In this document: in pieces, positions 11,478-24,405 of the stretch
Layout: every line of letters starts with the position of its first letter
Position numbering within the stretch: the first letter of the stretch is position 1
Assembly (NCBI GenBank): GCA_963921825.1
Contig: OY997596.1
Span: forward strand, 59,780,754-59,844,753
Direction of reading: 5' to 3'
Length of the DNA stretch: 64,000 nt
Source of the DNA: Erodium maritimum
Lineage: Eukaryota; Streptophyta; Magnoliopsida; Geraniales; Geraniaceae
The notes under the pieces: generated by a model
Databases searched by the model: none
The model's input: the letters and a program-made list of their open reading frames with translations, nothing else
Told to the model about the DNA's origin: nothing
Program-made: the position numbers and the translations under genes

Positions 11478-12789
11478 TTTTAAATTTATTGTTTCAGACA
11501 GTTTTTGCTCTTTTTGGTTCGCTTTATCTAATTATTGTCATAAATTTATCAGTTTTTTGAAAAAACAATTAATTATATCAAATGAACTATGTAATTAGTT
11601 AGATGACAAATGAGTGGGCTCACAGTGACAACGATAAATATCTTATACTCAATCATATATCAATCGAATTCAACTTCTTCTTTTTTCAAACTTGTTTAGA
11701 GTAAACTCGACTTATGTACCATAATAAATCTTATAACATATTCACTCATTCAATTATGATACAAATTTAGTATAGTACATAAATATATATAAAAGTTTTT
11801 TATTGAATAATCCTTGAATTCTCAGTTCAAAACCATCGCTACCCAATTGTGCCTCCAACATGTCTAGAAGCAGATGATATACATTTACAACTTTATTTGA
11901 GATTTGGTCCCCTTTCGGACAAGTTGATTGAGAACTCCAAAAAGATAGGACCCACGTGGGAAAATAAAAGCCTGGACATTATCGTGTACTGTTCTGTGAG
12001 TTGCAAGCCAGACTCGCACGAGTAGACACAAAGGTAGTTTTTAATTTTGTCTATTAAATCAATATATTAATTAATTCACTCAATTTGGCTAAGCAACGTG
12101 TCACTTCACTCCGGTCTTGTTCGGACAAGATATTTACCTTATTTTACGTAAAAAAAAACAACGTTATGATTAAATTAAAACACGTTGTTTTCAAATCTGT
12201 CGCTGTTGTGTGTTTTGTAATAAGTGTTCATCGAAAATATCTTGTGATTGTTTTGTTTTTTTTATTTTTTATTTTCTCTTTATTGTTTTGGTGTTTCTCC
12301 TTTCTGGGAAATGTTTTGTAATAAGTGTTCAGTCTCGGTTGGTCAAAAAAGCTTATCATATACTTTCTTCGACCCGCAATTTTCACTTTCCATCACCTTT
12401 TTTTTTCTCGGAAAAGGAAATCAAATTCCATTGTTATGTTGTAAAGTATTTGGCCCACTTTGTTTTAGAGACAACGGATAGGGCCTTTGGATTTGAGAGG
12501 CCCAAACACGTTATTGGGTTAATACCCAAGTTTGTTCCTGCGACAATGGGTCATCACTCATGCATGTTTTCCTTGAGCATATCAAAAGAGCTTCTTATTG
12601 ATAGAAAAAGAAAAGACGGAATAAACCGTACATGCGTGTAAATAATTGAATTAGGATAAGATATAGTTTAAATAACGGTCGGAGTAATGATCTTATATCT
12701 AATAACCTCAATATATCGAGGGAGATTAGGAGGTCGTTCCTTATTCTACTTGTGTTGAGTACTGTTGTACCTTTGAGCTTTTCTCGTCT
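11478..12789. other. Spacer, nothing recognised
   Basis: Overlapping frames of up to 143 codons occur at 12085-12641, but they are hydrophobic translations of T-rich sequence with no domain and no conserved motif. Confidence 0.35.
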
Positions 12790-13975
12790 CGACTTGATTG
12801 ATATTGGTGTGTCGTATCACACAATCAAGGAATATGGTGGGGAAAGGAGGAGGGTGGGAAGCAGAGCGTATATGGTTCATTAGGGCCGGGGTGTGGCTCC
12901 CATGTGACACTCCGGGGTGCCTTGGAGGGCTCATGACAAACCACAAGGTAGCTGACCGTGCCTCGCTCATGTCTACTCGGGGCCATCTATCTTAGGAGTG
13001 TTTGTGGAGTCCATAGTGTCCTGGGAGGGGGTCTTAGAGCCATCCATCTCTGGAGAGGATATGTACCACCGAGATTCCACCGTCCCCTGACCTATAGAGG
13101 AGATGTACCATCGAGGCTTTATCGGTCCCTGGCCCGAAGGGGGAGGCTCTGTTTACCAAGGAGGGGATGAGTGCAACGAGGTTCGTCTCTACTTTCACTC
13201 GATATAGACTCGTGTGGATGCCCGATCCCTTGGTTTATCTATCTCCCGATGTCGGGGTAGTGATTGCTCCCAAGATCCGCATATTGGTAGGGTCGGGTGT
13301 CCAGTGTCACCCGGAGATGGAACATCATATCCTTCGCCCATGGTGCCCGATTAAGATCATGTCCCTCCGATTCGTTCATGGTCGGTTCGAAGAAGGTGTG
13401 TTCATAGTGGTAGATTGACCACCACTGAGAGGGGACACCTGAATAAGGTTAGCGATCATGGACGGGTTGTGATCGGGCGTCCATTCTCGCATGTCGTCAA
13501 ACCGTACGATGGACCAGTCTTGCCTAGGGCGGGACCCGTGAGCGGTAGGACTTTGGTAAAGATGGGTCGGAATCACATATCGCATTTGTCGGAGGGTTTT
13601 GGGCATACTTTCGTCTTTGTTTCCTGCTTGCTTTTGGAGGTTCTCGGTAAGGTTGATCGGTGTTTACAGGTGTTGTGTTGCTGTTTACTTTTATTTTTCG
13701 TTTTTTTACGTGTCTGTTTTGAGCCCTTGTCGGTACTTAGTTTGCTTTATGGGTGTAAAATCTACTTGGGAGAGAGTCCTACCCCTGTGTGGGTACTTGT
13801 CGTGCTTCTAGTTAGTAAAATTAGGGTATTAAGACCTTTGTTCACCCATTGTTTGGGTTGTTTGGTTTGAGGTACCGGTGTGGTATTCTCGGGTTGTAAT
13901 GGAGGGTTAATCCCTTGGGTCCGTTTTCAGTTTGAAAACCTTCTCCATCAATAAACTTTGCTGATAAAAAAAAAC
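12790..13975 (+). mobile_element. GC-richer tract ending in a LINE-like 3' tail
   Basis: The base composition rises sharply relative to both flanks, and overlapping frames of 65-151 codons are present, none with a recognised domain. The tract ends at about 13950-13975 with caataaactttgctgat followed by a run of A, a layout common at the 3' ends of plant LINEs. No reverse transcriptase was found, so at most this is a 5'-truncated or decayed element. Confidence 0.3.
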
Positions 13976-16900
13976 ATATTCATCGGGTGTGCCCTGATCG
14001 GACCCTAGTTCCTTATCTCCACGACGGAAACATTTGAGATTCAAATCCAATGGGGGTTAGGATCCCCTTCAGTGTCTGCGTCAATCTAACGGCGCGACGG
14101 TAGAGTTCGCGGTTCCGATCGGGTAGGGTGGGCAACGGGGTGGGGGTACGCCATTTTCTCTCTAGGTCTGCGAGAACCTTTACCCCCCAAAACCCTAGTT
14201 TCCATCGACGACCTCCATGGCTTCGGCCATGGAGGTTGTTTATGGAACTCTCTCTTCCTTTTGTTTTCGTTATTGATCCCCTCTCCCAGCATTCGCCTTT
14301 GCCTGCACAATAATTGTAATTTTCCTCCATCTGAGCACAACCGTCGATATCCCCTTCGTGTCCCTCCACCGTTGTCGGATCTACGCTTCAATCGGGCAAG
14401 CCGCATGCGATCAATCTCCTCATCGTCATCGATAAAGGTAACACAGAGTCGAGAAGACTATAATGAACCGTCGGGTTTATTCACGAACCGACCTCCACGC
14501 TTTATCCACTTGGAAAAGGTTGTGGAGCGATACAGTCTGTGGAATTGGGATCCGGGACCTACCCATTTTGACTCAGGACCGACGTTGCTTGGTCGTCCCG
14601 AGAGGACAAAGGAAGCAATTCGTCTTTCATGTTTTAGGTTGGATTCAATTTTAGGTTCAATTTTGAATTGTAAGGATTGTTTTAGTTGGATTTTATGTTG
14701 CTATATGATTTGGTGTTTAGGTCGTTTAAATTTTTTCGTTTCGTACTTTTGAGATGTCGGTAAGGGTATATGTCATAAGTTAGTATTTACGAGCAGAAGC
14801 AATATTTTTTTTACGGGTCCATGATTTTCGGATTGCCTACGGGCGACCATGACACATATTTGAAACTTATAGCATTTACGCCCTACTTCATATGGTTTAT
14901 TTCTTGTATTAATGCATTTCTACGATTATTCGTTTCTAACAAAATGATTTTTTAATGGGTAGTTAAGATTCTCGGAATAAAATCTTTGAGATATCTTGGG
15001 TGACTACAATATTTAGGTGAACCATGTGATTCTTCAAGCTATCTCATTTTAATAATTATTATTTTTTTCGGATGAATATAGAATGATTAATGGTTGTTAA
15101 TCCAATGCATGAAGCCGGATTTCTAAAATGTCAGGCTACATAATTATTTATTAGTTTGTTGATTACTCAAGTAATTTATTCTGTTGAACTATCAAATCAT
15201 TGAAATTTCTCAATTATTGCGCGGGAATATTAAATACATACAAGGATTATATCCCAAAACAAGTTAAATAATCCTAATGATCATTCTCACTAATAAAATC
15301 ATTGACATTTTAAAATAAAAATATTCAATTAAAACCATTGACATATACATGCTGCACAACACTGACTCATGGCGTTGGTAGTTGAGGCCAATTGTTTGTC
15401 TCTCTGCAAAAAAGAACTTGTTCATCTTTAGAATGTTTTTTATTTGGATGTATATCATGGTATAACCGTATAAATACGCTCAATTACAAACATTGTATCT
15501 ACATATAAATATTTTAAATATAAATACATACCCATCATGAGTAGTACAATAATCTTGATACGCAAAATGGGTTTATCAAACTAGAGAACGAGCACGGGTC
15601 TTAACGGGGAACTTTTGAAGATTCTGTTGGTCTTGTTTGCAGATCTTAAGGCCACATATGCGTGCTGGAGACATGTTGTTTACTCATTTCTCAGTGTGAG
15701 CGAGAATCTCGAACCTATCTGTTGGAGCTTAGGAGTTGACTTCAGACTGAGAAATGCCTTGGGCATTTGTCAAGTTGTAGATGATGATGCAAATGGGATT
15801 TGTTGGGGGACTTCATGAGAGTCCGGGTCAGACTTGACACTCGGGTTTTCCTGCAGAGCCAGTTATGGTTCAGACTCTTGGAGTCTCAGGTACGTATGAT
15901 GCTTCATATTTCGTATGAGAGATTGCCCAATCACTTTTGGTTTGCGGGGTTCTTTGTGGACAGGGGAGTAGATGTCAATCCTACCTAGATTAGGGTAGAG
16001 AGGCTTCGGGTTGTAGGTCGCTGCTGGAATCAAACATGGGCTTAATGATTGGCAAACTTGGGTATTCAAACCTGTTTTTTTTTTCCGGGCTTCATGGTGA
16101 AAATATTAGTTTTTAGAACTTTTTGGTTTTTCTGTTTCATTGTTCTTTGTTTCTGTTCCATTACATTAGTATCCCTTGTTGGGTTCTGTTATGAGAGGAT
16201 GTTAAAAAAACTATACGTGATATTTATGGGGGAAGGTGTTTAAATATAAAAATAAATTCAAAATTATATATCTATATTTATAGTTTATATAATTAATAAT
16301 TTTAACAAAAAATCTAAACTATTCATTAAATTTATTTAATGATTGCATTATATTTTATTGTTTCCACATGATTGCATTCTTTTACAATTATCATTTTGCA
16401 TGTGTATAGTTATTATTTTTTTATAATTGTTGGTAACATTTATAACTTTATATTTGATATTATCACTTACAGGAGGAATCGGAGGAGTGACATCCAAAAC
16501 TGCTAGACCACATACGTCTCCTTAGAATCAGGAAGGAAGGATGTATAAGGGTCAGGCGGACCGTCGAGAGGAGGTACCAGTAGGTTGGCTTCCCAGGGAT
16601 CCTACACAATCGCTGTCAGGGAAGAAAAGGCTGGAGAGGGACGGGGAACCTGAGGAGTCAGAGGGCTCGACGGCATCCGATGGGGCATCACGTATAGCAG
16701 CGGGGGGCTACATACACCCCGCCTCCAGGAACGAGTCTCTGGAGTCCCAGGGAGGGGTTGGTCGACTGCACCACCTCCCTAACAGAATGGTGGCAACGGT
16801 TCTGCCAACAGTCGACATGATTCTACCCTACCAGTTTGGGATCAGCACTCCCGCGTTTAGGAGCCCTACAAATATCAGTCAAGGGAGGACGACGCACGCT

Positions 16901-17115
16901 GACTTTCCGGTCCACCACTACAAATTCTCCACTTGGTCTGCTCGATCAGTGTCTTTTGGTTGGCGCATGCTGTATCGATGTCTTTGGATGCTACCGCAGT
17001 TCCCCCCGACCGCCCTTATACCCAGAGCAACATTTATTTTTCAGTCATTGTTTCTCAATATTATACTAGTTCTTGGTTTGTATGGTAAAAACAGTTTTGC
17101 GATCACCTGAATGTT
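13976..17115. other. Unassigned region with short GC-rich frames
   Basis: Two GC-richer patches stand out: 14000-14750 and 16480-17115. The first contains CCAAAACCCTAG and CT-rich sequence, resembling a gene leader, but no protein family is recognised. The second holds a 189-codon frame (16541-17110) rich in Ser, Arg and Gly with no recognised motif. Both could be transposon or gene debris. The intervening sequence is AT-rich without visible genes. Confidence 0.25.
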
Positions 17116-17450
17116 TTAATTAATAATATTTCCATTTCTTCTAAAAACCGTATTTGATCCTTATAAGAATATAAATTATACCTGATAATAATAATGTATT
17201 TAACGATAGAAATATATTTTTTTAATAAGAGATATACAGATTCCAAAATATTTAATCCACCACAACATATTTTTTTCCATAAAAGGAAAGTCAGTTAAGG
17301 ATTGCGATTAATTACATGGTCCACGGTTGGTTTGTTGGAAAGACAGAAAGCATTAAATGTCACTACAATCCTCACTTGGATAAGAATTGCAAAAATCGAA
17401 TCTTCTCACAAAGTAAAAAGTCAAAATACTGAGCCGCGATTCAGTGGGCC

Positions 17451-18761
17451 TCACGAGCACGGACTCCTCACAAGGTACTCGTATTTGTCAACGGAACTTG
17501 CGGGTACCGCAACCATCACCTTCACGGCGTCCGTCCGATCACAAACCGGCAGCATCAAGCAGTATCTATCGCTCAATACCGGCGCCACGTGTACCGGCCT
17601 ACCCAACCCGAAGTCAACCCTCTCCAGCCCCAGCCTTGACCACTGCGACAGTATCAGCACCCCCACCGAGTCAGGACACGCCCTCGACTCGCTCACCGAT
17701 TCCACCACCGTCCTCACGTACTCGTCGTCGACTCGCTCCTTCGCTCTCTTCACGATCCCCGCCACGTGTCCCAGGCCTTTCTCGGTCATGTCCTTCACGC
17801 TCGTCTCGGCGCAGCCCAACACGAACGCGTTGCCGTAGTATCCCGCGGGTGGACTCGGCTTGACTCGGTCCCTGACGTCGACGCTGAAGAGCAGCTTCAG
17901 GACCTGGTTCGATGCCAGGTTCATGCCCATGGCCCAGCTCCGCCACACGTGCGCCGAGAGGACCTCGAACGACGTGAAACCCGACTCGCCGGGTCGACTC
18001 GCGAGCAATGCGAGTCTCTTCAGCTCGCGGATCGATTCCTTACCGAAAGTCACGGAAGTGGGAGTGAGTCGCTCGCGAGTAAACCGGTTCACAAACCCCG
18101 AAACGTCCGCGACTCGGTTGAACTCGGGGTGATCCACGGAGCGACCTGAACTCGGCTGCGGGTCGAACACGTGGCGTTCCCAGACAGGTCCGGGTATGGA
18201 TCCGGGTCCGCTTTTCGCGGCGGCCAAGTCGGCGAAGTAGTTTAGAAACCCTGCGCTTCCAATCCCGTCGGTGAGGCAGTGATTGAACCCGACGCCGAGC
18301 GCCGCCGCGCCGTCGTTGAGCCACGTCAGCTGCACGACCAGTGGCGGTGACCCTTTCAGCACGTCCGCCACGTGTAGCTTCAGGAGCTTCCTCCATTGCG
18401 CCACGTGTCTCGGGGCCTTCTCGAACTCCTCCACGGCGTGGTCCGCAACGGCTTCGATGAACACCGCGCCTTGGGCCCGGCACGACACCTCGAGCCGGCC
18501 CGAACCGGTGTGCTTGGGCCGGACCACCCGGCCGGCCAGCGGATAGTACGGCACCAAGGCCCGGGCCAGTGCGGACTTCAGCCGTGCCGCGGTGGCTCTC
18601 CGGTCGGAACCGCCGCCGGAGGGACGGTAGATTAGGAGATACTCGATCGTGAAGCGGAGGAAGAGCTGCGAGTCCAGGGAAGATAGGGTGAGGACGCGAG
18701 CCGGAGTCGGCTCGGCCGGCGTGACCACGACGGCCTCGGTGACATGCAAATCGGTGCCCAT
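17451..18761 (-). CDS. BAHD-family acyltransferase
   Basis: This intronless gene encodes a 436-residue BAHD enzyme, which would transfer an acyl group from a CoA thioester to an alcohol or amine in the cytosol. The catalytic HXXXD motif is HCLTD at 161-165. The structural DFGWG motif appears as DFGLG at 383-387, with Trp replaced by Leu. The family-typical N-terminal elements LSSLDSQ (26-32) and PYYPLAGR (71-78) are present. Length is normal for BAHD enzymes (430-460). I chose the ATG at 18761 because family similarity starts there; an in-frame ATG at 18845 would add 28 residues unlike the family. The coding region is much GC-richer than its surroundings. The N-terminal wording recalls the group that includes GLAUCE and alcohol acyltransferases, but the substrate is not predictable from sequence. 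Confidence 0.92.
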   Translation of the reverse strand: MGTDLHVTEAVVVTPAEPTPARVLTLSSLDSQLFLRFTIEYLLIYRPSGGGSDRRATAARLKSALARALVPYYPLAGRVVRPKHTGSGRLEVSCRAQGAVFIEAVADHAVEEFEKAPRHVAQWRKLLKLHVADVLKGSPPLVVQLTWLNDGAAALGVGFNHCLTDGIGSAGFLNYFADLAAAKSGPGSIPGPVWERHVFDPQPSSGRSVDHPEFNRVADVSGFVNRFTRERLTPTSVTFGKESIRELKRLALLASRPGESGFTSFEVLSAHVWRSWAMGMNLASNQVLKLLFSVDVRDRVKPSPPAGYYGNAFVLGCAETSVKDMTEKGLGHVAGIVKRAKERVDDEYVRTVVESVSESRACPDSVGVLILSQWSRLGLERVDFGLGRPVHVAPVLSDRYCLMLPVCDRTDAVKVMVAVPASSVDKYEYLVRSPCS

Positions 18762-19039
18762 TTTGGTTTGTGTTTGTGTTTGGTTATCGTGAAGACGTGG
18801 AATGAGGTTCGGTTTTGGTGTCTTTTTATATAAAGGTGGACACATTCGGTAAGCAATTCATTTTTAATTCAATTAATTATTGGTTAGATTAGTATTTTAA
18901 TTAGGTGATTTAAATAAATTAGCGGCTAGGGGTGCGATGTGGAGGCATGTAGGGGTGGGTGTTTAAAATGTAATAATTTAGGTCGGATTTAATATTTTTG
19001 TAGACAACAACCGATATAGATCATTGTATTTGAAAAAAA

Positions 19040-20480
19040 GGAAATTGTTCGTTTAGGGTTCTTTCCAAATCTACATTCTCTACTTGTAAGTAATTTATCG
19101 CTTTCGATGTTTTTCACCCCATACCGATTGCTTTCCCCTTCTTTCTCGGCTCTATTGCTGGCCCCCATTATCTCGACAACCCAAGTATTGATTTTGGTTT
19201 CCGAGAAAACTGCCCTCCTCTTGCCGATTTTCCAGGCCTCGAAGTTGCTCAACTCAAGGTTGCCCTTGTCATGTCCCATCGTATCTAATCTCGCCTCCGG
19301 CTCCTACCCTAGACGTTATAAGGTCGGAACGTTTTTGGAAAAGGAAACGACCTCCGAACCATTCTTCTTGCCGTGTCGGTCCCAACCGAACTCTGATCTT
19401 TATCCTGACCGCGCTTCAGTCGACGAAAAGTCACGAGGAACCCCACTCCACCTCCTTCCATCACCCCATCTCGGCGACCACCAGAAAACTAGACTCCGAA
19501 CCTCTCCGAACGACCATGGTGTCCAACGGAATCCTCTGACCCCCGCCATCTTCTCCGGACGGGGTGTCCTGACCACCTAGGCAGCAGGAGGCGAACTCGG
19601 ACCACCTCGGCTCTCGATATCTAATCTTGTCCTTACCCTTTGAAGGGAATCTTGCGGAAAGAGGAGGACGAAACCAGCCCGCTGAGTCCCAGAAGAACGA
19701 TCCAACGGATCCAGTTGGAGGGATTTGAGCTTCATCGCCAAGCCCCTCTCCATCCCCCGGCTCCACCATCCTGCCCGATTGCGGCCCATGACAAGGAATA
19801 CTCGGGAGAGGAAATGCCCCCAAAGCTAAAGTTGGGATTGAAGATTGCCGCCCGGCCAACCTAGCAACCGAGCTTCATTCCCATATCAGGACCTTCTTAA
19901 TGGATACCCTTACCACCGTCTTCGATCTAGGACCTTCTACTTAAAGCACCATCATCAATGGGAAGGACGAGCATTGTGTCCATTCCTTCAAACCCGTCTC
20001 CGCAGAAGGACAAACTTCAGGACTTGGAGAGGCAGAGGCAATACAGGACCTCGTGCCTAATCCAGGGCCTCATCAGAATGGTGCAAGGCCCTCACAAGCC
20101 TCGGAGCTTGTTTGTGGTATCCCGACAGCCGGTCAACCAAGGGTAAGGGGAGTGGACACGACTACTCCGACTTCGATCAAGGCGAGAACCGTCAAACAGT
20201 CTCGCTATGGTCTATAAATAGACCTATTAGCACCAGGGTGTCTGTGGGTACGCACACCTCGCCCTGCCTTAATCAGTGCACAATCGACCCATTGTTTCCC
20301 CCATTTCTTAAGTTCCTTCCTGGGTGCCAGTTATCCACTCACACGCCCCAGATCTCTCGTTGTGGGAACTTTCAAGTCAAGACATGAAATTCCAACCATC
20401 GACGGCCTACCATCTATCCGTCCAATCGAGGCACGGGTCTCATCACTCCTGTCCCTGGCCTAATCGAATAATCTGTTACA
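19040..20480. other. GC-richer tract without recognised genes
   Basis: Roughly 1.4 kb of higher GC content with overlapping frames on both strands (up to 157 codons), none with a recognised domain or splice-consistent extension. The sharp compositional edges suggest an inserted element or decayed gene material. Confidence 0.25.
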
Positions 20481-20722
20481 GAGTTAGCGTTTGATGTCTA
20501 CGGACTATAACTTTGGTTTGCTCTTTTATTTTTTAGGTATCTCCTTTATATGCTCACTATTCAATTTTAATAAAATCCCATTATATGCTAAAAAAATCAT
20601 TATATTTAATAAATACTATTTATTTATGATATATAAAACATGCATAACTGTTCTCAAAAAAACATACATTGTTGTAAAAACAGACTTATACATATAGACT
20701 TGAGTAAACGTCATAACCCCCT

Positions 20723-20746
20723 CCCCCCCCCCCCCCCCCCCCCCCC
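20723..20746. repeat. 24-base C homopolymer
   Basis: An uninterrupted run of 24 C follows cccc-ct at 20717-20722. Such runs are rare in plant DNA and prone to slippage and to assembly length error. Confidence 0.9.
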
Positions 20747-23700
20747 AAAATATATGCGTTTATCACTTACGTGTATTATTCTAAAAACACGTATATTTTT
20801 AATCGGTTTTATGAATTCTACCTATAAACTTTTTATTTGTAGTAGTTTTTATTTATTTATTTTAAATGAATACATTTCCTATGTTCAAGAAAACAAAACC
20901 TTGACTCTTTTAAAGAGTAGAGGTTCGAGGACAGATTCCAATGGTATAGCTTTAAGGTGACAAATAAAATAAGGTTTGGTTCTTTGGTTTGCTTTCTGTC
21001 GGTTCCGAGGAGCTTTAGCTTGCTCTCGCCCTCCCAAAAATCTTCACTTTGATTTTGTGTGGGTGGAATCGACATTGGGACTATCAATTCTAAGTCCTTA
21101 CCATCTCATGATCTTGCTTAATCGATCAATATTTTGCTAATTAAGTTTAATGTAATCATAATGATGATCATGATCACGATCATGCAGCACATGGATGTGT
21201 AATTTAAGCCAATTAATTATAATAAGCATAAGGAATTAGGAATTGATTGCGTTTAGTTGATAATGTTGTACCAATCAAGCCACTAGAGATGAGATCGTCC
21301 CTGCCTCACGTGTGCTTGGGGGTGTCGATACTTGTCTGGTTCTTGTCCCACCATATCTAGTAAATGGCTTTTAGAGAATCTCCAACATTGGTAGTAAAGC
21401 CGGCGGTAAAGCGTTGACGGGGAGAAAATGTCGGTGTTGAGCTGACCGGAAGTTGACGTTAAACCTACGATTCGACGTTGGCGATAAGGATTGGTGGTAA
21501 GCTCACCATCGGCACGAACGACCAACACCGTCATACTAGTATTAGAGGTTGCTGATCGTTAATGTTGACCATTAGTTAAGAATTTGCTCAAATATTATTT
21601 TTAATCGAACATACAATACCAAAAGATTAATATCAGATATGCTCTTAAATAAAACGATATATATTTTTCAGTTATGGTAAACAGTAAACATTTTTTTTTA
21701 TCATGAACAAACAAGTGAAATCATATTTTAGGATAATCTAATCCACACTTCTTTCTATCCAAGTGCATCCACCTGGACCTGAATCTACAATCTCTAAAGA
21801 GAATTGAGACATGAAGATGTATTTATCACCGAGCTAAGTAAGAGTAGATCTCATTTGAGATATTAACTAATATAAGGCATATATTATATAATTGAGGTTA
21901 CTCTATGTCTTAACGTCCAATTTTCAGAAATTGTTAAATCATAATCCTATAAAATTGAAATTGCCATGTAGTAACGGTCAATTAACTGAAATTTTCAACT
22001 GTTTCTAATTTTAAACGGACGTTAACTTGGCCAAGTGAAAAGTCGAGTTTGCCCTCAAATATGTTCTTCCTTCGGACGTTAACTTGGCCGAACTTCATCT
22101 CTTTGTGACCTTATCTCTTCATCTCAGCTCTTCGAACTTTCCCTATATGTGTCCGAGCTTCAAACTTCATCTCTTCGTGACCTCAGCTCGCCCAAGCACC
22201 ATTATAAAATGAGTCACGTGAGACGCACGTGAGTCACTGTTCACGGAAACAGTCAATTTAAACAGTACTTATTGTATTTTAATAATTCAGTTTTGAAATT
22301 TGTTACTATTTGACAATTTTCCAAAGTTTGGGTGCGGATTTGATAATTAAGTGTAGTAATTTGATTCACGGTTGTTGTTATTATCTTTAGATTTCGACAT
22401 ATTGTTTATAATATTTTATTTACACAGTTAAAAATCAAATGAAACGATTAAATTGTCTACTCAAAAGTATCATTTTACGATAAGTGTTTTCTGTTACATA
22501 ATAAATCTACTCCTTTAGGGTTCTCTCTAATTTCAAACTTTCCCGCTCTCCCTGAATCATTTCGATCTCCACTGAACTCTTCTTTATCGCTTCTCCGATC
22601 AGCCTACTACCATGAATACTAAAGCACCACAGTCATCAGCTTCGGCCCCATTATCTCGTCTACCGGTTCGGCACCACACCATGGCCCGATAAGCCCACTA
22701 AGGCTCCTAGATCTTCTCACGGGGCGGCACCGACGCCATCTCCATCGATCGCCGTCTCCTTCCACATGAAATGACGTATCCCCACCCTACAAATCACCCG
22801 ACCCGATCGGAACCACGACATCATCCACCACGCCACCAAGTGCGGCCACTAAGGAAGAACTCGGGCACCACTGGATCTCCGAACCAATTGAGGCGAACAG
22901 AGGATATCATGGACCACTTAGGGCACTCCCGATCTCTATAATCCCGCCCAACCGTATCATCGTCCTCCAGGCTATAGGAGTCGATCTGGACATGACCAAA
23001 CCCTGATCTGCAACGATGGCATGAGGAGCAATGATGTGAGGGATCAGAGACCAGATCCGGGGACACGGATTGGGCATGATCGCTATTCATCCTCCTCGGA
23101 TGACTACTTCCAATGGAGACCCTCTATCAATCTGACCAAACAATCTTTAAGCCTCTCACGGATCCGGACCATGCCCGAGACTCACGGACGACAACGATGT
23201 TGTCGCGCCTCCGAGTAACATTGGAAACTCTTCCCTACCATGAGACGAGAGGTGGCCACAATCCCACTGCCGATGTTGGGGGACAACATGGTCACGAGAC
23301 TGAGTAACCGCCGAACCGAACAAGCCGAGTGCGTCACGAAGAACCTCGTTGGTATCCTTCTCCTTCTAGGATCACGGAGCCTCCCCACGGGGTCCGGAGA
23401 CTAGTGATGCCTTGATGGTACGTCTCATCCACAAAGATGGAAGGATATTAGACTCCCACTCAAGATACCACGAAATCAACAGACACATCGACGGTGGATG
23501 ACCCCGAAAGGAATAGAGCGAGACACTACCAATTGCCTCGCGGGTCACCATGAGTCAATCAAGGAAGCTCATGGTGTTACTGAGGAGCCACACCCCAGCC
23601 CCAATGAACTAGTGGCATTCTGGTTCCCAGTCTCCTCCTTTCCCTGACATACTCGTTGGGCGCCTGGTGCGGCACATCAGTATCCACCAAGTCGAGACGG

Positions 23701-23947
23701 GGAAAGACCACATGATCATCTGCACTCAACACAACTGGAATAAGGACCGACCCCCTACAACCTCTTTGGATATGTCCGGGTTACTAGTCATAGGATCAGT
23801 GTTTTGGCCGTCACCAAAATTGTATCTCATCCTTTTTCCATTATTCGCAAACATATATATTAGCAGTTATTATTACCAGTTATGATTATGGTTAGGATAA
23901 GTTATTTGTAGTTATGTTAACTTAGATTTATGAACCATTGTAACTCT
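20747..23947. other. Spacer with a GC-richer tract at 22540-23890
   Basis: 20747-22540 is AT-rich with nothing recognised. 22540-23890 is GC-richer, has only frames under 90 codons, and no protein family was recognised in it. Confidence 0.3.
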
Positions 23948-24184
23948 TCATGTATTTTTATAATTAGGATCGATGGAAGTAGGTGGAGGTGTGCCATCAA
24001 TGTGAGACGTGACTTTGTAGCCTTTGCAATGAAGGAGAAAAAGTTTCACCCACTGTGAATAGGTGACTCGTTGTCCATCTAGTATTCGCACTTTGTGTTG
24101 TATATTAGATACAGTAAAAACGGGATGAAGGACAGAGCGAGAAGGAGGGTGGTCTGGTGTGGAGATTTCTGATTCTTCAGACAT
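23948..24184 (-). pseudogene. N-terminal gag fragment of a Ty1/copia element
   Basis: The 78-codon frame contains VTYSQWVKLFLLHCKGYK and then VTSHIDGTPPP, the pattern at the start of many plant copia gag proteins (a W-x-x-x-V/F-x-x-L core followed by a short HIDGT segment). It stops at 23948 and no later gag, protease, integrase or reverse transcriptase follows. It lies directly downstream (minus strand) of a primer-binding site and short LTR at 24239-24405, so the element is truncated. Confidence 0.65.
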
Positions 24185-24238
24185 GGTGGTGATGTGTTGT
24201 AAATGATGGAATTTGGAGGTTAAGAAAAGATACTATAG

Positions 24239-24405
24239 GCTCTGATACCATGAAATGCTGCGTAATTTTCCCATGTCTTTCTATTATCAAGGAAATGTAT
24301 ATATAGAGGAATACATGGTAGTTATGAGAGGTTACAGAGGGAAGAGATACAATGGTAGTTATTTAATATAGTAAGCACAATATTGAGAACATATATGGAC
24401 TAACA
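24239..24405 (-). mobile_element. Short copia LTR with primer-binding site
   Basis: On the minus strand the 155-bp LTR occupies 24251-24405. It starts TGTTAGTCC and ends GCATTTCA, with the 5'-TG and CA-3' ends of an LTR. It is followed at 24239-24250 by TGGTATCAGAGC, complementary to the 3' end of initiator Met-tRNA. With the gag start beyond, this is the 5' end of a copia element of a short-LTR lineage. A partner LTR was not found in the window. Confidence 0.7.

Noticed and set aside
12085..12641. 143-codon hydrophobic frame
   Set aside because: Translation of T-rich DNA with repeated Phe/Leu; no start context, domain or splice support.
17671..18635. Several 79-147 codon frames overlapping the BAHD gene
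   Set aside because: Alternative-frame translations of GC-rich coding DNA without domains.
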